Origin: an uncultured Bacilli bacterium
Lineage (GTDB): Bacteria > Bacillota_I > Bacilli_A > RF39 > UBA660
NCBI GenBank assembly: GCA_934101625.1
Contig: CAKORV010000013.1
Coordinates: forward strand, 1 to 26,674
Direction: 5' to 3'
Length of the DNA: 26,674 nt
Of this stretch, positions 1-6,605 are shown piece by piece. The position numbers and the translations under genes are program-made. Position 1 is the first letter of the stretch. Each line of letters begins with the position of its first letter. Under the pieces are notes generated by a model. The model had not been told where the DNA came from. It saw nothing but the letters and a program-made list of their open reading frames with translations, and did no database searches.

Positions 1-1497
1 GTTAATTTAACATCAACAGGTGGAAGTATACCAAGTAGTGTACAAGTAGGAAGAAATGGAATAGCAACAATAACACTAAAACCTAACGATGGTTATCAAT
101 TAGAAGGAACAACAACAGATTGTCCAAATGCAACAATAAGTGGGACATCATTAATAATTAGAAATGTATCACAGAATATGAATTGTACAGTAACGTTCTC
201 TAAATCAGCATTTGACTATAATATTACAGCAAGTGGAGGAACAATAACTCCAAGTAGTGGATCAATTGGTTCAGGAAAAAACTTGAGTATTCAATTAACA
301 CCAGATTCAATACATAAAATCAAAGGTGTTACAACAACATGTTCAAATAGTACAATAACAGGAAATGTATTAACTATAAGTAATGTACATTCTGAATTAA
401 ATTGTTCAGTAACATTTCCAGATATATATTTATCAGGAAGTTTAGCACATAAACTAATGAATAACAATAGTGACATAAGAGAAAGAGAAACATATATGGA
501 AGGACTTAATGAGAATACCAACGGTAGATTGTATAAAATCGGAAGTACTGATGAAGGACAATATACAGAAGATGTAGATGGAGATGGAATGGGAGAAGAC
601 TCATATTACTTTGCAGGAAACATGACTAAGAACTGGGTTAAATTTGGTGGATATTACTGGAGAGTAATACGTATAAATGAAGATGGAAGTGTAAGACTTT
701 TATATTCAGGAACAACACCTAGTACAACATCAGCATACATTGGAACAGCTGCTTATAATACAACTAAAACAAGCTATATGTATGGTGGATATATGTATGG
801 AACAAATACATCATTAGCTACACAAAGAAATAACACAACAAGTAGTAATGTAAAAAAGACTATTGATACATGGTATAAAAATAATTTATTATCAAGTTAT
901 GACAAATATATTAGTAAAACAGCAATATATTGTAATGAAAGGGCTGTTGGTAAAGATTCGGCAGTAGATAGTAATGGAGCAATTGCCTATCATTCAGCAT
1001 GTAGAACACGTATGGATGAAGTTGATGGTAGACCTTCATATAGATGCGGAAATAAAAAGGATGGAACACTATATGAAACAACACAAGCTGTAGCAGATAA
1101 ATTTAGTGCAAGTACTAGTGGTGGAGGTAATGGTAAATTAACATATCCAATTGCACTTATGACCGTTGATGAAATGGTATTCGCAGGTGCAGTATTTGGA
1201 TCAGACGGTTATGATACACTTTGGACATACAATAATAGTAATAATGCTAGTATCACTGGTACAAGTAACTGGTGGACAATGAGTCCGAGTTGGTACAATC
1301 AAGGAATGTCATTAAATATTGTTTACGGTTCAAAAAATCCTGGTAAAGTTGTTTCAACAAATGTAACCTCTACAACAACTGTAGTAAGACCAGTAATAAG
1401 TTTAAAAGCATGTGTTAAATACTCTAGTGGAGATGGTACTAGTTCTAATCCTTATGAAGTAACAATTGATGATACTTGTGCAAGTGCTGCAAACTAA
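1..1497 (+). CDS. Repeat-containing surface protein, 5' end outside window
   Basis: The reading frame is open from base 1, so the gene begins upstream of the window and the ATG at 178 is internal. The N-terminal part shows two copies of a repeat of about 70-75 residues. Each has the pattern T-x-G-G-x-I-x-P-S-S, then L/I-x-L-x-P-(N/D), then a TTT-x-C segment and ends N-C-(T/S)-V-T-F, which resembles the Flg_new_2/InlB-B-like bacterial repeats of secreted Firmicutes proteins. The C-terminal ~330 residues form a separate globular domain with NWVKFGGYYWRVIR, INEDGSVRLLYSG, DKYISKTAIYCN and NPYEV, possibly related to DUF6273 (uncertain). The same domain ends the protein at 12362-13921. Several paired cysteines suggest disulfides outside the cell. 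The role is unknown; surface display or adhesion is inference. The gene ends at TAA 1495-1497 and is followed by a strong hairpin terminator. Confidence 0.85.
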   Translation, partial: VNLTSTGGSIPSSVQVGRNGIATITLKPNDGYQLEGTTTDCPNATISGTSLIIRNVSQNMNCTVTFSKSAFDYNITASGGTITPSSGSIGSGKNLSIQLTPDSIHKIKGVTTTCSNSTITGNVLTISNVHSELNCSVTFPDIYLSGSLAHKLMNNNSDIRERETYMEGLNENTNGRLYKIGSTDEGQYTEDVDGDGMGEDSYYFAGNMTKNWVKFGGYYWRVIRINEDGSVRLLYSGTTPSTTSAYIGTAAYNTTKTSYMYGGYMYGTNTSLATQRNNTTSSNVKKTIDTWYKNNLLSSYDKYISKTAIYCNERAVGKDSAVDSNGAIAYHSACRTRMDEVDGRPSYRCGNKKDGTLYETTQAVADKFSASTSGGGNGKLTYPIALMTVDEMVFAGAVFGSDGYDTLWTYNNSNNASITGTSNWWTMSPSWYNQGMSLNIVYGSKNPGKVVSTNVTSTTTVVRPVISLKACVKYSSGDGTSSNPYEVTIDDTCASAAN

Positions 1498-1508
1498 TAA
1501 ATAATACT

Positions 1509-1537
1509 GACCTATGATTGATTTCATAGGTCTTTTA
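1509..1537 (+). terminator. Hairpin terminator after the surface protein gene
   Basis: A perfect 9-bp stem GACCTATGA/TCATAGGTC (1509-1517 with 1524-1532) encloses the loop TTGATT and is followed by TTTT. It lies 12 bases after the stop codon at 1497. Its loop and tail also make up a promoter for the next gene (see 1518-1546). Confidence 0.85.
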
Positions 1538-1546
1538 TATTATAAT
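1518..1546 (+). promoter_or_regulatory. Promoter for the pilin-like operon, inside the terminator
   Basis: The -35 TTGATT at 1518-1523 is exactly the loop of the preceding terminator, and -10 TATAAT lies at 1541-1546, a spacing of 17. The start point would fall near 1553, about 20 bases before the ATG at 1573, with AAAGGAAAG between as ribosome site. Box quality and spacing are seen directly; promoter activity is inferred. Confidence 0.6.
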
Positions 1547-1572
1547 TAATATAGTAAAGGAAAGTAGATATT

Positions 1573-1995
1573 ATGAATAAAAAAGGATTTACATTAGTAG
1601 AAATAATAGCTGTTATAGCATTAATTGCAGTAGTAATGATTATAATCGCACCTAATTTAATTAAAACACTTGGAGATAGTACAACTAAAGCAATGAAGAT
1701 ACAAGAGAAAGAAGTTGCCGAAGCAGGATTATTATACTTAGAAGACCACTGTAAAAACCCTATAGAAAACAAAAGATGTGACCTAGAGGATATACTAATT
1801 AATGAATCGGATTATACTTATAATGGATGGATAAAACTTGAAAAATTAATAAATGAAAAGTATATTGAACCGGTAGAAATAAGTGGAGTAGAATGTACTG
1901 GATATGTATATATTTCTCATAATAAATCGGGAGCTTGCCTTGTATGTGGGGATAAATACTCAACATTTGAAGATAACACTTGTGGACCGAGATAA
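1573..1995 (+). CDS. Type IV pilin-like / pseudopilin protein
   Basis: 140 residues. Residues 3-10 give the prepilin peptidase motif K-K-G-F-T-L-V-E, with cleavage expected after Gly5 and Glu at +5 of the mature protein, followed by a hydrophobic helix to about residue 30 (IIAVIALIAVVMIIIAPNLI). This is the class III signal of ComGC-like pseudopilins and type IV pilins. The C-terminal part is small, carries several cysteines (C-x8-C near 59-68, later C-x-x-C) and ends CGPR. Such proteins assemble into short membrane-anchored filaments. The gene is first in a tight run with a CpaE-like and a CpaF-like ATPase, which supports a filament or secretion role. No prepilin peptidase or TadB/TadC platform protein is in the window, so those would have to be encoded elsewhere. 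The start is fixed by the signal and by AAAGGAAAG upstream. Confidence 0.85.
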   Translation: MNKKGFTLVEIIAVIALIAVVMIIIAPNLIKTLGDSTTKAMKIQEKEVAEAGLLYLEDHCKNPIENKRCDLEDILINESDYTYNGWIKLEKLINEKYIEPVEISGVECTGYVYISHNKSGACLVCGDKYSTFEDNTCGPR

Positions 1996-2013
1996 AGAAA
2001 GGAAAAAGAAGTA

Positions 2014-2781
2014 ATGAATAAAATGGGGAAAACTATATGTGTATTTAGTCCTAAAGGTGGAGTAGGTAAAACAGTACTTTCTTTAAATCTAGCTGGTATA
2101 TGTGAATTATCTAAGAAAAAAGTACTCTTATTAGACTTAGACATACAATCTGGTAGTTTAGGAATGATAATAAATCAAGAAATAAATAAAACTATATATA
2201 ATATAAGTGAAGACTTAAAAATTAATAAATACAAAAGTATTCTAGATTATACATATAAATATAGTGATTATATATATGTATTACCAAGTCTAATAGATCC
2301 TAGACAAAAAGTAACAATTGACTCAATAAAAAGAATAATAAATGATTCTAAATACTATTTTGATATAATTATAATAGATACATGTAGTAAATTAGATGAA
2401 TATAATTTATTAATATTAGATAGTGTAGATGAAGTATTATTTGTAACTATAAATGACTTATTTACATTAAAAAATACTAGAAACATAATAACTATATTTA
2501 ATGAATGTAATATAACAAATTATAAAGTATTATTAAATGCTTCTATTGATTTTAAAGTTCCATACTTTAGTTTATTAGATATCAAAAAAATAATTAATTC
2601 TAATATAGATTATCTAATTAGTAAAAATCTGTATTCTAAAGATATATCTAGTTATATATATGAATCTAAAATACCTATTTTAATGAAAAATGTATATAGT
2701 AAATGTCCTAAAGATATAAATACACTTAAATTAATAATAAATGATTTAGAAAGGATTAATACTTATGAAGAAAAGAATTAG
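2014..2781 (+). CDS. CpaE/ParA/MinD-like P-loop ATPase
   Basis: 255 residues. The deviant Walker A motif KGGVGKT is at 14-20, the LLLDLDIQSGS segment (about 38-48) matches the switch I/Walker A-prime region, and IIIDTCSK (about 119-126) is the Walker B-type strand with Asp122. This is the fold of ParA/MinD/CpaE; the pairing with a downstream CpaF-like ATPase points to the CpaE branch, which positions or regulates Tad/Flp-type pili. CpaE proteins often have an N-terminal receiver-like domain; it is absent here and the protein is only the ATPase core. The start at 2014 has AGGAAA eight bases upstream; Met4 is a possible alternative without its own clear ribosome site. The 3' end overlaps the next gene by 17 bases, so the two are probably translationally coupled. 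Confidence 0.8.
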   Translation: MNKMGKTICVFSPKGGVGKTVLSLNLAGICELSKKKVLLLDLDIQSGSLGMIINQEINKTIYNISEDLKINKYKSILDYTYKYSDYIYVLPSLIDPRQKVTIDSIKRIINDSKYYFDIIIIDTCSKLDEYNLLILDSVDEVLFVTINDLFTLKNTRNIITIFNECNITNYKVLLNASIDFKVPYFSLLDIKKIINSNIDYLISKNLYSKDISSYIYESKIPILMKNVYSKCPKDINTLKLIINDLERINTYEEKN

Positions 2782-4057
2782 TTTATTAGAAGAATTTGGT
2801 TATAATACAGATAAAAAGAATATTAATCCATCTAATTATGAAATAGTAAATGATAAAGATAAAGTATTAAAAATTAAAGATAATATAGTTAAAGAATTAT
2901 ATAAAAATAGTATATTTGATGAATATAGTGTAAATGAGTTTATTAAAGATACTGATATAAGTGAATTAGATAAAGAATATTTAAAAGAATTAGTATATAA
3001 CGATATATATGGAAGTGGACCTTTATTAAGTTTATTTAATGATAAAAATATTAATGATATTATGATTAATGGATGTAATGATGTTTATATAGGAATAGAT
3101 GGACAAACTATTAAAGAAGAGAATATTAAATTTATAGATGATGACCATTTAATTAGAATAATAAATAATTTAATAAAATATTCTAATAAAGAATTAAATA
3201 GTGCTACTCCAATGATTAATTGTAGATTAAAAGATGGTTCAAAACTTAGCGCGGTTATTAAACCAATAAGTGTTAAAGGTCCAGTAGTAGTAATAAAAAA
3301 GCCAATGAATGATTTAGTTACTATTGATAATTTAATAGGAAGTGGAGAATTAACTCCATATATGGCAAGATTTTTAGAAGCATGTGTAATTGGTAAATTA
3401 AACATAATAGTGACAGGTACAAGTGGAAGTGGTAAAACAACTTTACTAAACGTATTATCTAGTTTTATAACAGATTATGAAAGAATTATTACAATAGAAG
3501 ATGTATCAGAATTAAAGTTAAGTCAAAGTAATGTAATCTCATTAGAAAAAGTTAATTATGACAATATTAATAATTTAGATTTAATAAACATAGGATACAA
3601 TATGAATCCAGATAGATTAATAATAGGAGAAATAGAAGGAAAAGAATCATCAACTATTTTAGATATTATTAGTAGTGGTATTAATGGTATACTTATGTCT
3701 ATAAATAGTCAAGATTCAGTAAAATGTTTATATAATTTAAGAAAATATATATCATTAGAAAGAACAGATTATTCTTTAGATAAAATAGATAGAGATATAC
3801 TTAATTCAATAGATATAGTTATTTCTTTAGATAAGTTAAGTAATGGAAGAAGAAAGATAACTAGTATTAGTGAATTAACAATTAATAAAGATAAGTTAAT
3901 GCTTAAAGATATATTTGTATTTAAAAATAGTGAAAAAGATTTAAATGGTTCATTTATTAGATATGATTTTTATCCAGATGTTGTTAAAAAACTAAAGTCA
4001 AGAGGAATCACTGATATAGATTATATTTTTAGTAATATAGGTGATAATAATGAATAG
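2765..4057 (+). CDS. CpaF/TadA-family secretion ATPase with altered His box
   Basis: 430 residues, the usual size of CpaF/TadA ATPases that power Tad pilus assembly or related secretion. Visible family elements are the N-terminal domain with YGSGPLLSLFNDKNINDIMING (split around 82-103), DGSKLSAVIKP (158-167), Walker A GTSGSGKTT (218-226), Asp box TIEDVSEL (243-250) and Walker B-like NPDRLIIGEIEG (281-292), which keeps the catalytic-type Glu. Two conserved features are changed. The usual GEVRG reads GEIEG, losing the Arg, and the His box normally reading SLxTxHANS reads ILMSINSQD (309-317), losing its His. Binding of ATP is likely; full motor activity is uncertain. The start overlaps the CpaE-like gene by 17 bases and the end overlaps the next small ORF by 8 bases, so the set is one operon. 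AAAGGATT lies upstream of the ATG. Confidence 0.8.
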   Translation: MKKRISLLEEFGYNTDKKNINPSNYEIVNDKDKVLKIKDNIVKELYKNSIFDEYSVNEFIKDTDISELDKEYLKELVYNDIYGSGPLLSLFNDKNINDIMINGCNDVYIGIDGQTIKEENIKFIDDDHLIRIINNLIKYSNKELNSATPMINCRLKDGSKLSAVIKPISVKGPVVVIKKPMNDLVTIDNLIGSGELTPYMARFLEACVIGKLNIIVTGTSGSGKTTLLNVLSSFITDYERIITIEDVSELKLSQSNVISLEKVNYDNINNLDLINIGYNMNPDRLIIGEIEGKESSTILDIISSGINGILMSINSQDSVKCLYNLRKYISLERTDYSLDKIDRDILNSIDIVISLDKLSNGRRKITSISELTINKDKLMLKDIFVFKNSEKDLNGSFIRYDFYPDVVKKLKSRGITDIDYIFSNIGDNNE

Positions 4058-4184
4058 TTTATTATTTGGCATAGGATTTATTTGCCTACTAGCCGTTATT
4101 TTATTTAGTTTATACTTTATCAAAGTTAAAAGAAGCATGAACTTAAATAATAAATTTGAAAAATATACAATTAGAAAGAAATGA
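4050..4184 (+). CDS. Small single-span membrane protein, 44 aa
   Basis: The ATG at 4050 begins inside the last codons of the CpaF-like gene (8-base overlap) and has AGGTGAT six bases upstream. The product starts MNSLLFGIGFICLLAVILF, a hydrophobic helix of about 20 residues, and ends in a basic tail with KVKRS, NNKFEKY and RKK. The stop is TGA at 4182-4184, and a terminator-like hairpin follows at once. The good ribosome site, coupling to the upstream gene and the clean membrane-anchor pattern support translation. No family was recognised. Its place after CpaE/CpaF, where TadB/TadC usually lie, suggests a partner of the ATPase at the membrane, but this is inference. Confidence 0.6.
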   Translation: MNSLLFGIGFICLLAVILFSLYFIKVKRSMNLNNKFEKYTIRKK

Positions 4185-4185
4185 T

Positions 4186-4212
4186 TAAGGACTAAATGTC
4201 CTTATTTATTTT
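4186..4212 (+). terminator. Terminator of the pilin-like operon
   Basis: A 7-bp stem (4186-4192 with 4198-4204, core AAGGAC/GTCCTT, loop TAAAT) is followed by TTTATTTT. It starts just after the TGA of the 44-aa ORF. Confidence 0.65.
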
Positions 4213-4237
4213 GCTATAAATATGATAAAATTTGATT

Positions 4238-4282
4238 ATAACTCCCAAAAAGTCTATAAATTATTGATTTTTTTGGAGTTAT
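4238..4282. repeat. Inverted repeat bordering the pseudogene
   Basis: ATAACTCCCAAAAA (4238-4251) pairs with TTTTTTGGAGTTAT (4269-4282) with one bulged C, around a 17-base loop. It stands between the pilin-like operon terminator and the decayed regulator. It could be a terminator on either strand or the scar of a mobile element; no transposase or target duplication is seen. Confidence 0.5.
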
Positions 4283-4289
4283 AGTGTGT

Positions 4290-4806
4290 GTAGTATATGA
4301 GAAAAAGAAAATAAGTAAAAATTTTTAAAGAAATTGGTTTATCAGATGAACTTGGTTCTGAAATAAGAAATATGGTTAAATATACAAAATTATATTCAGG
4401 TGGCATACCAAGTCTAAAGGAAGGTGACATATTTAAAACAACTATTCCATTAACAAAATTAAATTCTAAAAATAATTTGTCGATAAGCTCCGATAAAACG
4501 CCGATAAAATTCCGATAAAAGATTAGAAACGCTTGTAAAATCGCAGGTGTTAAAAAATAATTTGCCGATAAACGCCGATAAAACGCCGATAAAATGCCGA
4601 TAAATCTTACAAATAATGAAAAAATAGAAAAAATAATTCTTAAATATCTTCAAAAAAATGAATACATTACAAATACTATGATAAAGGAAATGTTTAATAT
4701 AAAGGATACAAAATCAAAAATAATATTAAGAAAATTAACAGAAGAAAATAAAATCATAGCATTCGGTTCAAATAAAAACAGAAATTATAAAATTAATAAA
4801 CAATAA
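4290..4806 (+). pseudogene. Remnant of an AlbA_2/HATPase_c_4-type transcriptional regulator (COG2865-like)
   Basis: Only the C-terminal half of the protein is left. The segment from about 4318 reads ..IFKEIGLSDELGSEIRNM.. then VKYTKLYSGG and EGDIFKTTIPL, the typical end of the HATPase_c_4 domain in COG2865 proteins (LxDELGSGIRNM..., EGDxFKTxIPL). A one-base shift at about 4319-4321 separates it from a fitting upstream piece (KKKISK). After residues SDKTPIKFR the frame meets TAA at 4516, 4558 and 4579. The last part, open from 4594 to 4806, encodes a 70-residue winged-helix domain (IEKIILKYLQKNEYITNTMI, MFNIKDTKSKIILRKL, ending YKINKQ), as in intact homologues where it follows a linker rich in DK/PIK. 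The N-terminal AlbA_2 domain is missing. Intact relatives are transcriptional regulators or ATP-binding accessory proteins. The 70-aa piece could still be translated from the ATG at 4594, but no ribosome site is visible. Confidence 0.7.
4467..4605 (+). repeat. Direct repeats with GATAAA-type units in the pseudogene linker
   Basis: Two copies of about 53 bp (about 4467-4519 and 4552-4604) start 85 bases apart. Each contains AATAATTTG followed by three or four units of CCGATAAAA(C/T)(G/T) of 10-11 bases. Since 85 and 11 are not multiples of three, each added unit moves the reading frame. The two copies encode the same peptide (NNL-PI-DKTPIK-type) in two different frames, which accounts for the in-frame stops. 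This is coding-repeat expansion and decay, not a CRISPR array. Confidence 0.75.
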
Positions 4807-4811
4807 AAAGA

Positions 4812-4840
4812 TTGATAAAATACTAAAAATGTGGTATATT
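4812..4840 (+). promoter_or_regulatory. Promoter of the RNase J-like operon
   Basis: -35 TTGATA (4812-4817), 17-base spacer, -10 TATATT (4835-4840) preceded by TGG as an extended -10. The start point would be near 4847, giving a leader of about 100 bases before the ATG at 4951. That leader holds a hairpin GTTTTAAT/ATTAAAAC (4910-4917 with 4922-4929) just before AAAGGAGG. Confidence 0.6.
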
Positions 4841-4950
4841 AAATACCAGAGAAAGAACTATTATTAACTAATATTTATAATTATATTTTAAAATAATTGT
4901 TTTTTGTTGGTTTTAATTTATATTAAAACTATTATAAAGGAGGAAAATTT

Positions 4951-6597
4951 ATGAGTAAAATAAATGTTTTTGGTCTTGGAGGACTAAATGAAAATGGTAA
5001 AAATTTATATATAGTAGAAGTAAATGATAGGATTATTGTTTTTGACTGTGGTCTTAAATATGCTTCTGAAAAAATGTATGGAGTAGATTATGTTATACCT
5101 GATTTTCAATATTTAATAGAAAATAAAGATAGAATAGTGGGTATATTTATTAGTCATGCTCATTATGAAAATATAGGTAGTTTAGATGACTTAATTTCTA
5201 AAATACCTGATGTAAATGTTTATGCAACATATTATGCAAGTAAAGTATTAGAAATAGAAGCTGAAACAGATGGTGTAAATATAAAGAATTTACATGTTAT
5301 TAAACCACATAAGAAAATTGATTTTGGAGATTTCAGTATATTTCCATTTAGCGTAACACATTCAGTTCCTGAAACTGTGGGATATTCAGTAAATACAAAA
5401 GATGGTTCGATTGTTTATATGGCTGACTTTGTAATAGATAGTACAATGAATGGTAAATATGATATGGATTTAGGAAAACTTGCTTATATTGGTAAACAAG
5501 GAGTAACATTACTTATGTGTGAAAGTATGTTTTCAGAAAAAGAAGGATTTACTAGTCCTAGTCACAAACTTGATAAATATTTTCACGATGTGGTTACTAA
5601 AAGTGAAGGAAGAATAATATTTAACTTATTACCACTACATATATTAACTATGCAAAATATATTTGATGCATTAAAGGGCAGTAGAAGAAAAGTTGTAATA
5701 ATGGGTAAACATTTACAAACTATAGTTAAAATGGCTATTAGTGAAGGATACTTAAAAGTTGAAGATAATATTATAGGAGATTTATCTAATTTAAAAGAAA
5801 ACAATTCAGTAGTGTTTGTAAGTAATGAAAGAGAAACACCTTACTATAATTTATCTAGAATTGTTAATGGGTATGATAAATATGTAACATTAGAAAGTAC
5901 TGATTCAGTATGTTTTGCTGATCCTAGTTATGATGCGATAGAATTAACTGCAGTAAAACTTAAAAACGAAATAGCTATGAAAGGTGCAAGAATATGGGAT
6001 GTACCAAAAGGAAAAAGTGTAAGACTTCATGCATCTAGTCAAGACTTAATGTTAATGGTAAAACTATTTAATCCTAAATACTATATGCCTATCAAAGGTG
6101 AATATAGATATCAAGTAAGAAATGCAGATTTAGCAACTCATGTTGGAGTACCAGCAAGTAACATATTACTTAAAGAAAATGGAGATGTAGTAACTTTAAT
6201 AGATGGAGAATTAAAAGATGAATTTAAACATATTAAAGTTGGAGATGCTTTAATAGATGGTAAAAGTAGTAATGATGTTGGAGAATTAGTTCTTAAAGAC
6301 AGAGAAATGCTTGGAAATAATGGACTAGTTTTAGTAAGTACTACAGTAAATAAAAAAACAAAAGAAATAATAAATGGCCCAGAAGTATTAACAAGAGGAT
6401 TCATGTATGCAAAAGAAAATCAAGATGTAATAGAAGAAATAAAAAATAAAACTAAAGAAATTATAAAAGATAATATTCATGGTAAATTTGCAGACTATGT
6501 AAAAATTAGAAGTGATGTTAGAGAAGAAGTTGGAAATTACTTATATAAATTAACTGAAAGTAGACCAGTGATTTTAACAGTTATACAAGAATTATAG
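4951..6597 (+). CDS. RNase J family protein with degenerate metal-binding site (J2-like)
   Basis: 548 residues, the normal RNase J length (beta-lactamase/beta-CASP fold plus C-terminal domain). It opens FGLGGLNENGKNLYIVE and FDCGLKY, as in RNase J. Family landmarks are THSVPETVGYS (136-146), ADF (158-160), CESMFSE (190-196) and the end KTRPVILTVIQEL-like segment. The catalytic HxHxDH motif reads H69-A-H71-Y-E73-N74, so the Asp and last His are replaced. The late HxSGHA motif reads HASSQ (360-364), and the usual HGEYR reads KGEYR (382-386). RNase J enzymes are 5'-3' exo- and endonucleases of mRNA turnover and rRNA maturation; in several Firmicutes a second copy, J2, supports J1 with weak or no activity. 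This copy fits such a partner role (inference). AAAGGAGG precedes the ATG. It heads an operon; its stop overlaps the ribosome site of the desulfurase gene. Confidence 0.85.
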   Translation: MSKINVFGLGGLNENGKNLYIVEVNDRIIVFDCGLKYASEKMYGVDYVIPDFQYLIENKDRIVGIFISHAHYENIGSLDDLISKIPDVNVYATYYASKVLEIEAETDGVNIKNLHVIKPHKKIDFGDFSIFPFSVTHSVPETVGYSVNTKDGSIVYMADFVIDSTMNGKYDMDLGKLAYIGKQGVTLLMCESMFSEKEGFTSPSHKLDKYFHDVVTKSEGRIIFNLLPLHILTMQNIFDALKGSRRKVVIMGKHLQTIVKMAISEGYLKVEDNIIGDLSNLKENNSVVFVSNERETPYYNLSRIVNGYDKYVTLESTDSVCFADPSYDAIELTAVKLKNEIAMKGARIWDVPKGKSVRLHASSQDLMLMVKLFNPKYYMPIKGEYRYQVRNADLATHVGVPASNILLKENGDVVTLIDGELKDEFKHIKVGDALIDGKSSNDVGELVLKDREMLGNNGLVLVSTTVNKKTKEIINGPEVLTRGFMYAKENQDVIEEIKNKTKEIIKDNIHGKFADYVKIRSDVREEVGNYLYKLTESRPVILTVIQEL

Positions 6598-6605
6598 GAG
6601 GATTT

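Noticed and set aside
4238..4282. End of an insertion sequence
   Set aside because: There is an inverted repeat but no transposase, no second end and no target duplication in the flanks.
4480..4605. CRISPR-like repeated GATAAA units
   Set aside because: The units are 10-11 bases in direct tandem without spacers and lie in the coding linker of a decayed gene; no cas genes are near.
4841..4950. Known riboswitch in the RNase J-like leader
   Set aside because: No conserved core of a riboswitch class known to me is visible; only simple AT-rich hairpins are present.
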